From an uncultured Acidobacteriota bacterium (GTDB lineage Bacteria > Acidobacteriota > Vicinamibacteria > Vicinamibacterales > SCN-69-37), in assembly GCA_937880585.1 (NCBI GenBank), contig CALFMR010000432.1, positions 1-18,331 on the forward strand: DNA of 18,331 bases, given 5' to 3'. Under the pieces are notes generated by a model, which did not search any database, had not been told where the DNA came from, and worked only from the letters and a program-made list of their open reading frames with translations. Each line of letters begins with the position of its first letter. The stretch's first letter is position 1. Positions 8,707 to 16,562 of the stretch are shown piece after piece. The position numbers and the translations under genes were made by a program.

Positions 8707-8720
8707 GCTCAGCGCCCCGG
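8696..8720. terminator. Palindrome spanning both convergent stop codons (candidate bidirectional terminator)
   Basis: Perfect 10-base arms GGGCGCTGAG and CTCAGCGCCC (8698-8717) abut with no spacer, so a hairpin would form with a small inner loop. CC at 8696-8697 can pair with GG at 8719-8720 around one bulged C. The TGA of the hydrolase (8704-8706) and the complement of the PBP stop (8709-8711) lie inside it. No T tract follows on either strand, so it is not a textbook intrinsic terminator. Confidence 0.5.
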
Positions 8721-10931
8721 TTCGGTGCCGGCGATGAAGACGTCCGTGCCGAGCGGCGTGTCTGCGGTGACGATGTTGGCCGGGCGCGTGAACTCGGGCG
8801 TGGGACCGCCGTCGGCGCGGCGGCGCGCAACCCAGCTCTTCATGATGTCCATCCAGATCGGCAGCGCCGCGACCGTGCCCGTCTGGTTGCCGCCGAGCGG
8901 CTTCTTCTGGTCGTAGCCCGTCCACACGCCGACCGTGATGTCCGGATCGAAGCCGATGAACCACGCGTCGGTGTAGTCGTCGGTCGTGCCCGTCTTGCCG
9001 CCGAGCGGCCAATCGATCGACGCGGCCGGCGCGCCCGTGCCGTGCTGGACGACGCCCTCGAGCAGGTCGGTGAGGACGTAGGCCGTATCCGCGCGAATGG
9101 CCTCGTGCGGCTCGACGCGGTGCTGTTCGAGCGTGTTGCCGTCGCGATCGACGACGTCGAGAATCGTGAGCGGCGTCATCCGCACGCCCTGGTTCGGGAA
9201 GGCCGAATAGGCCGAGACCATCTGGAAGAGCGTGCTCTCGGCCGCGCCGATCGCCACCGACAGGAACTCGGGGATGGGCGTCGTGATGCCCATGTCGCGC
9301 GCGTACTTGATGACTTCCTTCGGACCGAGCGCCTGCATCAGCCGAACGGTCGGCACGTTGCGCGAGTCCTCGAGCGCCGTGCGCACGGTGACGTCGCCGA
9401 GGAACTGGCGGTCGTAGTTCTGCGGCTCGTAGGGCGGCTGGTTCGGACCAACGTCGAAGCTGGCCGGTGTGTCGTCGAGGATCGACTGCGTCGTGTAACC
9501 GCGATCGATCGCCGCCGTGTAGACGAACGGCTTGAAGAGCGATCCCACCTGGCGCATCGCCTGCGTCGCGCGATTGAACTCGCTGCGCTCGAAGTCGTCG
9601 CCGCCGACCATCGCGAGAATCTGGCCCGTGTGGTTGTCGATCGCGAGCGCCGCGCCCTGGACGAGCGGCGGCTGTTCGAGCGATCCGGTGAGTGTCGACG
9701 CGTCGGTCTCGACCTTGGCGATGCGAATCTCGACGAGATCGCCGCGCCGCACGAGCGCCGCCGGCCGCTTGCGCGTCCAGGCGTACCCGTTCGCGCCGAT
9801 GACGCCCGAGAACGTGCCGACGCGCACGTGGATGTCGGCGCCCTCGACGCCCGTCACGATCGCGGGCAGCACGTCGCCGGCCGCCGGATCGCCGCGCCAG
9901 CGGTTGTCGCGCCACGTGTCGAGATTGCGCTTCTCGTCCAGGAGGTTGTGCGCGGGCTTGCGCCAGCCGTGCAGCTTGTCGATGCGGCGCACGCCGTCGT
10001 CGACCGCGCGATTGGCGGCCCGCTGCAGATCCAGATCGAGGCCCGTGTGGACGACGAGTCCGTTCTCGTAGACGGCCTTGGCGCCGTACTTCGCGTCGAG
10101 TTGCTGGCGGACGGCTTCGAGGAAGTACGGAGCGACCGATGGCGGACGGCTCGGCTGTCCGCGCGTGACGATGGGTTCGGCTTCGGTCGCCTTGGCCGTC
10201 TGGCGCGTGATGTAGCCGTCGTCGGCCATCCGCTCGAGCGTGTAGTTGCGCCGGCGCGTGGAGGCCTTGATGTTCGTGTACGGGTTGAGCGTCTGCGGGG
10301 CCGGCAGCATGCCGGCGATCGTCGCGGCTTCGTTCAGCGTGAGATCTTTCGCCGGCTTGGCGAAGTACAGCTCGGAGGCGGCCTGCACGCCGTAGGTGCC
10401 GAAACCCCACGCGACCTTGTTGCAGTACATCGTGAAGATTTCCTGCTTCGTGTACCGCTTCTCGATCTGCAGGGCGACGAGCGCTTCCTTGATCTTGCGT
10501 TCCGGCGTGCGCTCGAAACCGATGGGGAACAGCTGGCGCGCGAGCTGCTGCGTGATCGTGCTGCGGCCGGGCGTGCGGCGCTTGTGGAGCTTGTCCTGCA
10601 CGTAGGCCCAGAGCATGTGCGTCGGCTCGATGCCGCCGTGCGTCATGAAGTGCTGGTCCTCGGCCGACATGATGGCGTGCCGCAGGACGTCGGGGATCTG
10701 GTCGTAGGTGACGATCTGGCGGCGCTCGGTCGCGAAGCTGCCGATGACCGAGCCGTCGCGGCCGAGCACGCGCGTGATCGTGCCGGGCGAGTAGTCGTCG
10801 AGCGCCGAGATCTGCGGCAGGTCGCCGACGAACGCGAAGATGACGCCGCTCGCCGTGCCGGCGAGCGCCGCCGCAAGGAACAGCGCGGCGACGCCGAGCG
10901 TGCGCGCCAGGCTCGGCCACTTGAGCATCAT
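8709..10931 (-). CDS. Class A penicillin-binding protein (PBP1A type)
   Basis: Bifunctional peptidoglycan synthase of the inner membrane: glycan polymerisation by a GT51 domain and peptide cross-linking by a transpeptidase domain. 740 residues from ATG 10931 (ATG 10928 and TTG 10940 are close alternatives). An N-terminal transmembrane helix spans about residues 8-36. The GT51 domain has AEDQHFMTHGGIEP with catalytic Glu91, then STITQQLARQLF and RKIKEALVALQIEKRYTKQEI. A small OB-like insert (GDVLPAIVTGVEGADIHVRV) separates the domains. The transpeptidase has SLFK with nucleophile Ser464 and Lys467, a SRN triad and KTGTT from Lys646. Length and order are those of PBP1A (mrcA/ponA). It lies downstream of the FecR/DUF6600-like gene and has its own extended -10 box. 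GPT motif 1 has EDQHF where EDRRF is commoner, a tolerated variation. Confidence 0.93.
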   Translation of the reverse strand: MMLKWPSLARTLGVAALFLAAALAGTASGVIFAFVGDLPQISALDDYSPGTITRVLGRDGSVIGSFATERRQIVTYDQIPDVLRHAIMSAEDQHFMTHGGIEPTHMLWAYVQDKLHKRRTPGRSTITQQLARQLFPIGFERTPERKIKEALVALQIEKRYTKQEIFTMYCNKVAWGFGTYGVQAASELYFAKPAKDLTLNEAATIAGMLPAPQTLNPYTNIKASTRRRNYTLERMADDGYITRQTAKATEAEPIVTRGQPSRPPSVAPYFLEAVRQQLDAKYGAKAVYENGLVVHTGLDLDLQRAANRAVDDGVRRIDKLHGWRKPAHNLLDEKRNLDTWRDNRWRGDPAAGDVLPAIVTGVEGADIHVRVGTFSGVIGANGYAWTRKRPAALVRRGDLVEIRIAKVETDASTLTGSLEQPPLVQGAALAIDNHTGQILAMVGGDDFERSEFNRATQAMRQVGSLFKPFVYTAAIDRGYTTQSILDDTPASFDVGPNQPPYEPQNYDRQFLGDVTVRTALEDSRNVPTVRLMQALGPKEVIKYARDMGITTPIPEFLSVAIGAAESTLFQMVSAYSAFPNQGVRMTPLTILDVVDRDGNTLEQHRVEPHEAIRADTAYVLTDLLEGVVQHGTGAPAASIDWPLGGKTGTTDDYTDAWFIGFDPDITVGVWTGYDQKKPLGGNQTGTVAALPIWMDIMKSWVARRRADGGPTPEFTRPANIVTADTPLGTDVFIAGTEPGR

Positions 10932-10940
10932 GCGCGCCAA

Positions 10941-10949
10941 AGTGTAGCA
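10941..10949 (-). promoter_or_regulatory. Extended -10 promoter before the PBP gene
   Basis: The minus strand reads TGCTACACT (10949 to 10941), a TGn extension plus TACACT, ending nine bases before ATG 10931. It lies in the 34-bp gap after the upstream gene's stop. I see no clear -35 or ribosome binding site, as at the SPOR gene. Confidence 0.45.
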
Positions 10950-10965
10950 CCGCGATCGCGTGCCA

Positions 10966-12768
10966 TCATCGCGCGCGCGAATGAGCGTGACCGCCGCCCG
11001 ACGACGTCGTTCGGCTGCCGGCGTGTGAGTCGCCGCCTCTCGTCGCGCGCGAGCTGGCGCGATTCGGCGTCCGTGGCTCTGGAGCTGGGCGCGTCATGGG
11101 ATGCGACGGCGCCATGCGCGATGGCACCGGCGGACTGACGGGCCGCACCGTCGACGGCGCGCGATAGCCTCGCGACGGCATCCGCGTCGGCTGCGACATC
11201 TCGGGCCGAGGCGTCGGTGGCGTCGGCGAAACGCCGCGGCGATAGGCCCGCGGACTCGCCGACGGCGACGCCGGCGCGACGCGACCACGGGACACGTTGC
11301 CCGCCGATGCGCGCGCGGGCGACGACCAGACATTTCTCGTGTCCGCGCGCGGCGTGACGGCGGGGCTGCGCCGGGTGGTTTCGATGCGGCTGCGCGATCG
11401 CGGCACGCCGCTGTTCACCTCGCCCGGCCGCACGGGCGGAGCGACCTCGATCGAACGAGGCGTGCGCGACGCGGCATATGCCGGACCGCGCACCGGGCGC
11501 GTTGTCCGCGAAACCGCGGCAGGGATCGGCGACGCGCGTCGCACGGTGAACGCGGACGCGGACACGCCGAGCGGCCCGTGTACCGCCGCGCGCACGCTCA
11601 CGCGTGAATAGCCGCCTCGAGAGAACGCGCGCGACGGCACGACCGTCCACGCGCGCCATCCGCCCGTTCGCGCGACGACGCGCGTGATGCTCACGACGGG
11701 ACGGTTGTCCCAGCCGAGCGGGCACCAGCCGACATAGCCCGGCGCATTGGCCCACGACACCCACGCCGGCGCCCAGCGTCGATCGGGAATCCAGTACCAA
11801 CGACTCGCCCGGAATCCCCAGCGTCCGTAGTGATGCGTCGGCCAGATCCAGCGCGGGCCGCCCGTCCATGTCCAGCCGAACGAGGCGACGACCGACCACT
11901 CGCCGTAGGTGTACGGCGCCCAGCCGACCGCCACTCGCGGATACCAGACGTAGCCGTACGGCTGGAGGTACTCCCAGGCGCCATCGGTCGCGAGCGTGCC
12001 GGCGTAGGGACGCAGATCATCGGGCAGATACGAGGCCGTCGCGACGTTCGTCCGCGTGTCGCGCTCGGCGAGGACCCAGAGATCGAAGGGATCGCCCGCC
12101 GATGCGTTGTCGGGATAGGGCAGTGACGGCGCGTCACGCACGGCCGACACGGTCGCATAGCCGGAGCGCACGCGCGTGCGGCCAAGCGGCGACTGCAGTT
12201 CGGCGACGCCGCGGATGGCTGACACCGTCAGTTCCTGGCTGCCCGGCGCGCCGGCGAGCGACACGCGGTAGTCGCCCGCGGTCTGAATCCAGGCCGTCAT
12301 TCCGGCACCGTCGATTCGGTATTGCTCGTCGCCGCCGCGGCCGGCCAGCGACAGCCGCACGCGTCCTGCCTCGAGCCGCAGCAGGCCGTCGTCGAGGAAG
12401 TCGACCGCCGACCGCTCATCGACGTCGAGCACGCTGCCGTCGGCAAAGACCACCTCGGCGCGACCCGCATCCGTGCGAAGACGATCGCCGCTCAGAAGCG
12501 GCGTGCCGGTGATGGACTGGAGGGCTTCACCGTCACGCTCGAGCGCCACCGCGCCCTGAATGTCGTCGACGTGGGCCGGGATGTCGCCGGACCAGTCGAT
12601 GTCGGGTGCGTCGGGACCGGGATCGAAATCGGACGCGGCTGCCATGGGCGGATTGTCGTCGCCGGCCTGGGCCGAGAGGGCCGCGGGCAGGAGCACGCAG
12701 GCGGCCGCGGCGACTGAAGACAACGCGCAGCGAACGAGGAACGGCCGGACTCGGGACGTGGGGGTCAT
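10966..12768 (-). CDS. Exported FecR/DUF6600-like protein with Trp/Tyr-rich repeats and basic tail
   Basis: 600 residues. Residues 1-34 are a signal peptide ending in LSAQAGDD. Residues about 65-215 read like a FecR-type beta domain: VALERDGEALQSITGTPLLSG, then RLRTDAGRAEVVFADGSVLDV and an EAGRVRLSL strand. A following stretch of about 150 residues is rich in Trp, Tyr and Gly (YGYVWYPRVAVGWAPYTYGEW, HHYGRWGFRASRWYWIPDRRW), typical of DUF6600 proteins found in many acidobacteria. The last 180 residues are low-complexity Arg/Ser/Pro/Ala, strongly basic, ending in His-Ala-His. The start is supported by GAGGAGG seven bases upstream. Function is not established; FecR domains sense or transmit signals in other proteins, but there is no sigma factor or TonB receptor gene beside it. 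Envelope location is inferred from the signal peptide. Confidence 0.75.
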   Translation of the reverse strand: MTPTSRVRPFLVRCALSSVAAAACVLLPAALSAQAGDDNPPMAAASDFDPGPDAPDIDWSGDIPAHVDDIQGAVALERDGEALQSITGTPLLSGDRLRTDAGRAEVVFADGSVLDVDERSAVDFLDDGLLRLEAGRVRLSLAGRGGDEQYRIDGAGMTAWIQTAGDYRVSLAGAPGSQELTVSAIRGVAELQSPLGRTRVRSGYATVSAVRDAPSLPYPDNASAGDPFDLWVLAERDTRTNVATASYLPDDLRPYAGTLATDGAWEYLQPYGYVWYPRVAVGWAPYTYGEWSVVASFGWTWTGGPRWIWPTHHYGRWGFRASRWYWIPDRRWAPAWVSWANAPGYVGWCPLGWDNRPVVSITRVVARTGGWRAWTVVPSRAFSRGGYSRVSVRAAVHGPLGVSASAFTVRRASPIPAAVSRTTRPVRGPAYAASRTPRSIEVAPPVRPGEVNSGVPRSRSRIETTRRSPAVTPRADTRNVWSSPARASAGNVSRGRVAPASPSASPRAYRRGVSPTPPTPRPEMSQPTRMPSRGYRAPSTVRPVSPPVPSRMAPSHPMTRPAPEPRTPNRASSRATRGGDSHAGSRTTSSGGGHAHSRAR

Positions 12769-12813
12769 CGTGCGCCCTCCTCACACTACGTCGCTAGGCG
12801 GTGGCTGAGACCC

Positions 12814-12819
12814 ATGATA
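12814..12819 (-). promoter_or_regulatory. Possible -10 box of the FecR/DUF6600-like gene
   Basis: The minus strand reads TATCAT (12819 to 12814) about 45 bases before the ATG at 12768. The hexamer 17 bases further upstream is a poor -35. Offered only because the divergent spacer must hold a promoter for this gene. Confidence 0.25.
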
Positions 12820-12878
12820 ACGAAGATCCCCGGAAGTGCACAGTTTTGAAGCCATCCGGCCATCGACTGTCGGTATCA

Positions 12879-12899
12879 CTTGACTGTCGTGCACTCAAG
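12879..12899 (+). promoter_or_regulatory. HAIR-type HspR operator
   Basis: CTTGACT (12879-12885), seven bases, ACTCAAG (12893-12899). HAIR, the operator of HspR described in actinobacteria and Helicobacter, is CTTGAGT-N7-ACTCAAG; this site matches 13 of 14 positions with the exact spacing. It covers the -35 box and most of the spacer of the dnaK promoter, so bound repressor would block RNA polymerase. A gene for HspR is the third gene of the operon it controls. Confidence 0.88.
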
Positions 12900-12909
12900 A
12901 ATCTATAAT
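12880..12909 (+). promoter_or_regulatory. Sigma-70-type promoter of the dnaK operon
   Basis: TTGACT (12880-12885) and a perfect TATAAT (12904-12909) are separated by 18 bases, in a local AT-rich patch unlike the surrounding sequence. Transcription would start near 12916, giving a leader of about 38 bases with a good ribosome binding site (AGGAG 12942-12946, seven bases before ATG). I see no CIRCE element. Confidence 0.8.
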
Positions 12910-12953
12910 TCAAATCACTAAAGTTCAGTCCCTATCTGGGCAGGAGAGACATC

Positions 12954-14864
12954 ATGAGCAAGATCATCGGGATCGACCTCGGCACGACCAATTCGGTCGT
13001 GGCCGTCATGGAGGGAGGCGAACCGGTCGTCATCACCAACGCGGAGGGCGGACGCCTGACGCCGTCCGTCGTCGGATTCACCAAGTCCGGCGAGCGGCTC
13101 GTCGGCCAGGTGGCCAAGCGCCAGGCCGTCACCAATCCCGAGAACACCGTGTTTTCCATCAAGCGCTTCATGGGCCGGCGCTTCGATGAAGTCTCCGAAG
13201 AAATGAAGATGGTGCCCTATCACGTCGTCCACGACGGCGACCGCGTGGCCGTGCAGATCGAGGGGCAGTCGAAGCCGCTCACGCCGCCCGAAATCTCGGC
13301 GATGATCCTGCAGAAGCTGAAGCAGGCCGCCGAAGATTACCTGGGCCAGCCGGTGACCGAGGCCGTCATCACCGTGCCTGCGTACTTCAACGACGCCCAG
13401 CGGCAGGCCACGAAGGATGCCGGCAAGATCGCCGGGCTCGACGTCAAGCGCATCGTCAACGAGCCGACTGCCGCGGCCCTGGCCTACGGGCTCGACAAGA
13501 AGAAGAACGAGATGATCGCCGTCTACGACTTCGGCGGCGGCACGTTCGACATCTCGATCCTCGAGGTCGGCGACGGCGTCGTCGAGGTCAAGTCGACCAA
13601 CGGCGACACGCACCTCGGCGGCGACAACCTCGACCAGCGCATCATCGACTGGATCGTCTCGGAGTTCCGCAAGCAGGAAGGCATCGACCTGTCGAAGGAC
13701 CGGATGGCGCTCCAGCGGCTTCGTGAAGCGGCGGAGAAGGCCAAGATGGAACTGTCGACCGTGATGGAGACGGAGATCAATCTGCCGTTCATCTCGGCCG
13801 ATCAGACCGGGCCGAAGCACCTCGCGATGAAGCTGACGCGCGCGAAGTTCGAGGGGCTCGTCGAGGACTTGCTCCAGAAGAGCGTCGGGCCGTGCAAGCA
13901 GGCGCTCGGCGACGCCGGACTGACGGCGCAGCAGATCGACGAAGTCGTGCTCGTCGGCGGATCGACGCGTGTGCCGCGCGTGCAGCAGATCGTCAAGGAG
14001 CTGTTCGGCAAGGACCCGCACAAGGGCGTGAACCCGGACGAAGTCGTCGCGCTCGGCGCGGCGATTCAAGCCGGCGTGCTCTCTGGCGAGGTCAAGGACC
14101 TGCTGCTGCTCGACGTGACGCCGCTCTCGCTCGGCATCGAGACGCTCGGCGGCGTGATGACGACGCTCATCGGGCGGAACACGACGATTCCGACCAAGAA
14201 GAGCGAGGTCTTCTCGACGGCGGCCGATGGCCAGACGAGTGTCGAGGTCCACGTGCTGCAGGGCGAGCGGCCGATGGCGCGTGACAACCGTACGCTCGGC
14301 AAGTTCCACCTGGACGGCATTCCGCCCGCGCCGCGTGGCGTACCGCAGGTCGAGGTCACGTTCGACATCGACGCGAACGGCATCGTCAACGTGCAGGCGA
14401 AGGACCGCGGCACGGGCAAGGAACAGAAGATCACGATCACGGCATCGAGCGGCCTCAGCAAGGACGAGGTCGACCGCATGATGCGCGACGCCGAGTCGCA
14501 CGCGGCCGAGGACAAGGCGCGCAAGGACGAAGTGGAAACGCGCAACCGCGCGGATCAGGCCGTCTACGGCGCCGAGAAGTTCGTCAAGGAGTCCGGCGAG
14601 AAGCTGGACGCCTCCGATCGGCTGGCCATCGAATCGGCGACCAACGACCTGAAGAAGGCGCTCGAGTCGAACGAGGCGAAGGCCATCGAGCGCACGTTGG
14701 AGGCGCTGATGCAGGCGCAACAGAAAGCGGCCGAGCGGCTCTACCAGAACGCCGGTCCAGCGCCGGGTGGTCCCGGCGGCCCGGAAGCGGGCGGCGGGCC
14801 GTCGGCCGGCAACGGCCAGGCCGACGACGTCATCGACGCTGAGATCGTGGACGACAAGAAGTAA
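12954..14864 (+). CDS. dnaK: Molecular chaperone DnaK (Hsp70)
   Basis: ATP-driven chaperone that binds exposed hydrophobic peptide segments, with J-proteins and GrpE as partners. 636 residues, full length. The actin-like ATPase domain begins IIGIDLGTTNSVVAVMEGG (phosphate-1 motif), with VITVPAYFNDAQRQATKDAG, IVNEPTAAALAYGLDKK, VYDFGGGTFDISILEVGDG and VVLVGGSTRVPRVQQIVKE. The linker DLLLLDVTPLSLGIETLGG leads to the substrate-binding domain (KSEVFSTAADGQTSVEVHV, ASSGLSKDEVDRM) and the helical lid. A Gly/Pro-rich tail ends in DDVIDAEIVDDKK, the usual C-terminal signature for co-chaperone contact. It is the first gene of the operon and directly follows the HAIR-controlled promoter. No grpE lies in the operon. 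Confidence 0.99.
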   Translation: MSKIIGIDLGTTNSVVAVMEGGEPVVITNAEGGRLTPSVVGFTKSGERLVGQVAKRQAVTNPENTVFSIKRFMGRRFDEVSEEMKMVPYHVVHDGDRVAVQIEGQSKPLTPPEISAMILQKLKQAAEDYLGQPVTEAVITVPAYFNDAQRQATKDAGKIAGLDVKRIVNEPTAAALAYGLDKKKNEMIAVYDFGGGTFDISILEVGDGVVEVKSTNGDTHLGGDNLDQRIIDWIVSEFRKQEGIDLSKDRMALQRLREAAEKAKMELSTVMETEINLPFISADQTGPKHLAMKLTRAKFEGLVEDLLQKSVGPCKQALGDAGLTAQQIDEVVLVGGSTRVPRVQQIVKELFGKDPHKGVNPDEVVALGAAIQAGVLSGEVKDLLLLDVTPLSLGIETLGGVMTTLIGRNTTIPTKKSEVFSTAADGQTSVEVHVLQGERPMARDNRTLGKFHLDGIPPAPRGVPQVEVTFDIDANGIVNVQAKDRGTGKEQKITITASSGLSKDEVDRMMRDAESHAAEDKARKDEVETRNRADQAVYGAEKFVKESGEKLDASDRLAIESATNDLKKALESNEAKAIERTLEALMQAQQKAAERLYQNAGPAPGGPGGPEAGGGPSAGNGQADDVIDAEIVDDKK

Positions 14865-14957
14865 GGACGCACAGACGGAGCGTCCGGCGGGCGGCGGCCG
14901 ATCCGGTGGGTTCTCGAACCTGCCGGCTGGCGCCGCCAGCGCCGGCGCGAGTGGATC

Positions 14958-16067
14958 ATGGCTACCGATCTCTACACGCTGCTCGGGATCACACAGGCCG
15001 CCTCGGCGGCCGACATCGATCGCGCGCATCGGCGTCTGTCGCGGCGCTATCACCCCGGCATCAATCCGGGTGATCAGGTCGCCGCGGCGATGTACCGGCA
15101 GATTCAGAATGCGTATCAGATCCTCATCGATGCCGACCGCCGGCGTCAGTACGACCTGGGGGTCGTCACGGTGCGCACGGCACCAGCCGATTCGGCGGTC
15201 GCGTTCGAAGGTTTCGACTTCTCGTCAGTGGCCGAGGGGCAGCTCGCGGCGACGTTCTCGGAGCTCTTCGCCGACGTCTTCGAACATGCGGCGCGCGAGG
15301 CGACGACGCCAACGAGTGGCGCCGACATCGAGCTCGAGCTGACGATGCCTTTTCTTGACGCGGCGCGCGGCGCCGAGGTGCCATTGTCGGTCACGCGGCA
15401 GGAACGCTGCCCGACCTGCGGCGGCGCGGGCCGGATCGCGCGACCCGCGGGCTCATGTCCCGTGTGTCACGGCGAAGGCACGCGGCGCTGGGCGCGCGGT
15501 CACATGGTGTTCACCAAGACGTGCGAGGCGTGCGAAGGCACGGGCCGGCTGGCCGCCGAGCGCTGCCGGCCGTGCGCGGGCGTCGGCACGACGGCGCGCA
15601 CCGAAGTCGTGACGCTGCCGATTCCAGCCGGGCTCGAGTCGGGCGCGCGCGTCGCGGTGCCGGGACGCGGTCACGCCGGGGCGCGCGGCGGACCGACGGG
15701 CGACTTGTACGTGACGGTGCGCGTCGCCGACCATCCGTATTTCAGACGCGCGGGGCGCGACCTCGAGTTGCGACTGCCCGTCGGCATTCACGAAGCCGCG
15801 CTCGGCGCCGACGTGGACGTGCCGACGCTCGACGGCCCGGCGCGCCTGCGCATTCCGCCGGGCACGGCGTCGGGCGACCGGCTCTGCGTGAAAGGCCGCG
15901 GCGTGCGGGCCGCCGATCCCAGCCGCGGCCGGGCCGGCGATCTCATCGTCGAGATCGCCATCGTGCTGCCTAACGATCTGGACGACGAGGCGAGGGCGCT
16001 GCTCGCGGCGTTCGGCAAGCGGCACCCGGCCGTGGCCGAGCGGCAGCGGCTGTTCGAGGGCGCATGA
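14958..16067 (+). CDS. DnaJ-family co-chaperone with an HPG in place of the HPD motif
   Basis: 369 residues. N-terminal J-domain (DLYTLLGITQAASAADIDRA, YHPGINPGDQ, IQNAYQILIDADRRRQYDLG), then a poorly Gly-rich, Phe-containing linker (FEGFDFSS, FSELFADVF). Four CxxCxGxG zinc motifs follow from Cys151 to about residue 210 (CPTCGGAG, CPVCHGEG, CEACEGTG, CRPCAGVG), then the C-terminal substrate-binding beta domains (VTLPIPAGLESGARVAVPGRG, GDLYVTVRVADHPYFRRAGRDL). Domain order is that of class A DnaJ. However, residues 32-34 are HPG (cac ccc ggc at 15051-15059), where the aspartate of HPD is needed by characterised J-proteins to stimulate Hsp70. It starts 93 bp after dnaK and precedes hspR. It may use DnaK differently, act as a DnaK-independent holdase, or assist HspR. 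I withhold the symbol dnaJ because of the missing Asp. Confidence 0.9.
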   Translation: MATDLYTLLGITQAASAADIDRAHRRLSRRYHPGINPGDQVAAAMYRQIQNAYQILIDADRRRQYDLGVVTVRTAPADSAVAFEGFDFSSVAEGQLAATFSELFADVFEHAAREATTPTSGADIELELTMPFLDAARGAEVPLSVTRQERCPTCGGAGRIARPAGSCPVCHGEGTRRWARGHMVFTKTCEACEGTGRLAAERCRPCAGVGTTARTEVVTLPIPAGLESGARVAVPGRGHAGARGGPTGDLYVTVRVADHPYFRRAGRDLELRLPVGIHEAALGADVDVPTLDGPARLRIPPGTASGDRLCVKGRGVRAADPSRGRAGDLIVEIAIVLPNDLDDEARALLAAFGKRHPAVAERQRLFEGA

Positions 16068-16091
16068 TGCCCCGAGGCAACGGATTCTGAC

Positions 16092-16532
16092 ATGCCGACA
16101 CGACGACGAGCGACGCGCCGCGGGTCTTACATGATCAGCGCCGTGGCCGATCGCTATCACATCCACCCGCAGACGCTGCGCCTCTACGAACGCGAAGGGC
16201 TCCTGACGCCATCGCGGACCGACGGCAACACGCGGCTCTACTCGGACGAGGATCTCGAGACGCTCGAGACCATCCTCGCGCTCACGCGCGATCTCGGCGT
16301 GAACCTCGCGGGCGTCGAAGTGATCCTCAACATGCGCCGGAAGATGGAGCGGATGCAGCGTGAGGTCAATGAGTTCATGCAGTACGTCAAGCAGGAGCTC
16401 GCGCGCGGCCTGGGCGACTGGGAACAGCGGCTGAACACGGCGCTCGTGCCGTCGACGCCGGCCGATCTCACCGGCGTCAAGTCCACCGAGCCCACCGAAC
16501 CGGTCGAACCGCCACCTGTCAAATCGTCCTGA
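16092..16532 (+). CDS. hspR: Heat-shock repressor HspR (MerR family)
   Basis: 146 residues. The N-terminal winged helix-turn-helix reads YMISAVADRYHIHPQTLRLY, then EREGLLTPSRTDGNTRLYSD, the pattern of HspR rather than other MerR proteins. The following helices (LTRDLGVNLAGVEVILNMRR, KMERMQREVNEFMQYVKQ) form the dimerisation coiled coil typical of HspR. The C-terminus is a Thr/Glu/Pro tail (STEPTEPVEPPPVKSS) and lacks the effector-binding domain of larger MerR proteins. HspR binds HAIR sites and represses dnaK operons; in known cases DnaK itself assists binding, so free DnaK reports the absence of stress. Start ATG 16092 is 24 bp after the J-protein gene; ATG 16131, just before the conserved core, is an alternative. 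The HAIR site at 12879-12899 shows what it regulates. Confidence 0.95.
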   Translation: MPTRRRATRRGSYMISAVADRYHIHPQTLRLYEREGLLTPSRTDGNTRLYSDEDLETLETILALTRDLGVNLAGVEVILNMRRKMERMQREVNEFMQYVKQELARGLGDWEQRLNTALVPSTPADLTGVKSTEPTEPVEPPPVKSS

Positions 16533-16562
16533 CGCGATTCGATCGCCGTCGCGCGCGCGCGA

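Noticed and set aside
7467..11138. Very long open frame (1223 codons) on the plus strand
   Set aside because: It is antisense to the PBP gene and out of frame with the hydrolase. Its product is Arg/Ala-rich with no domains, a typical by-product of high GC.
12841..12953. CIRCE element (HrcA operator) before dnaK
   Set aside because: No TTAGCACTC-N9-GAGTGCTAA-like repeat is present; the symmetry found is of the HAIR type.
14925..14941. Hairpin (CTGGC, three bases, GCCAG) between dnaK and the J-protein gene
   Set aside because: Short stem with mismatches beyond five or six pairs and no T tract. It could attenuate or be processed, but such stems are expected by chance at this GC content.
12918..15053. 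711-codon open frame on the minus strand
   Set aside because: Antisense to dnaK, which is unambiguous. The composition is Arg/Asp/Leu-skewed with no recognisable motif.
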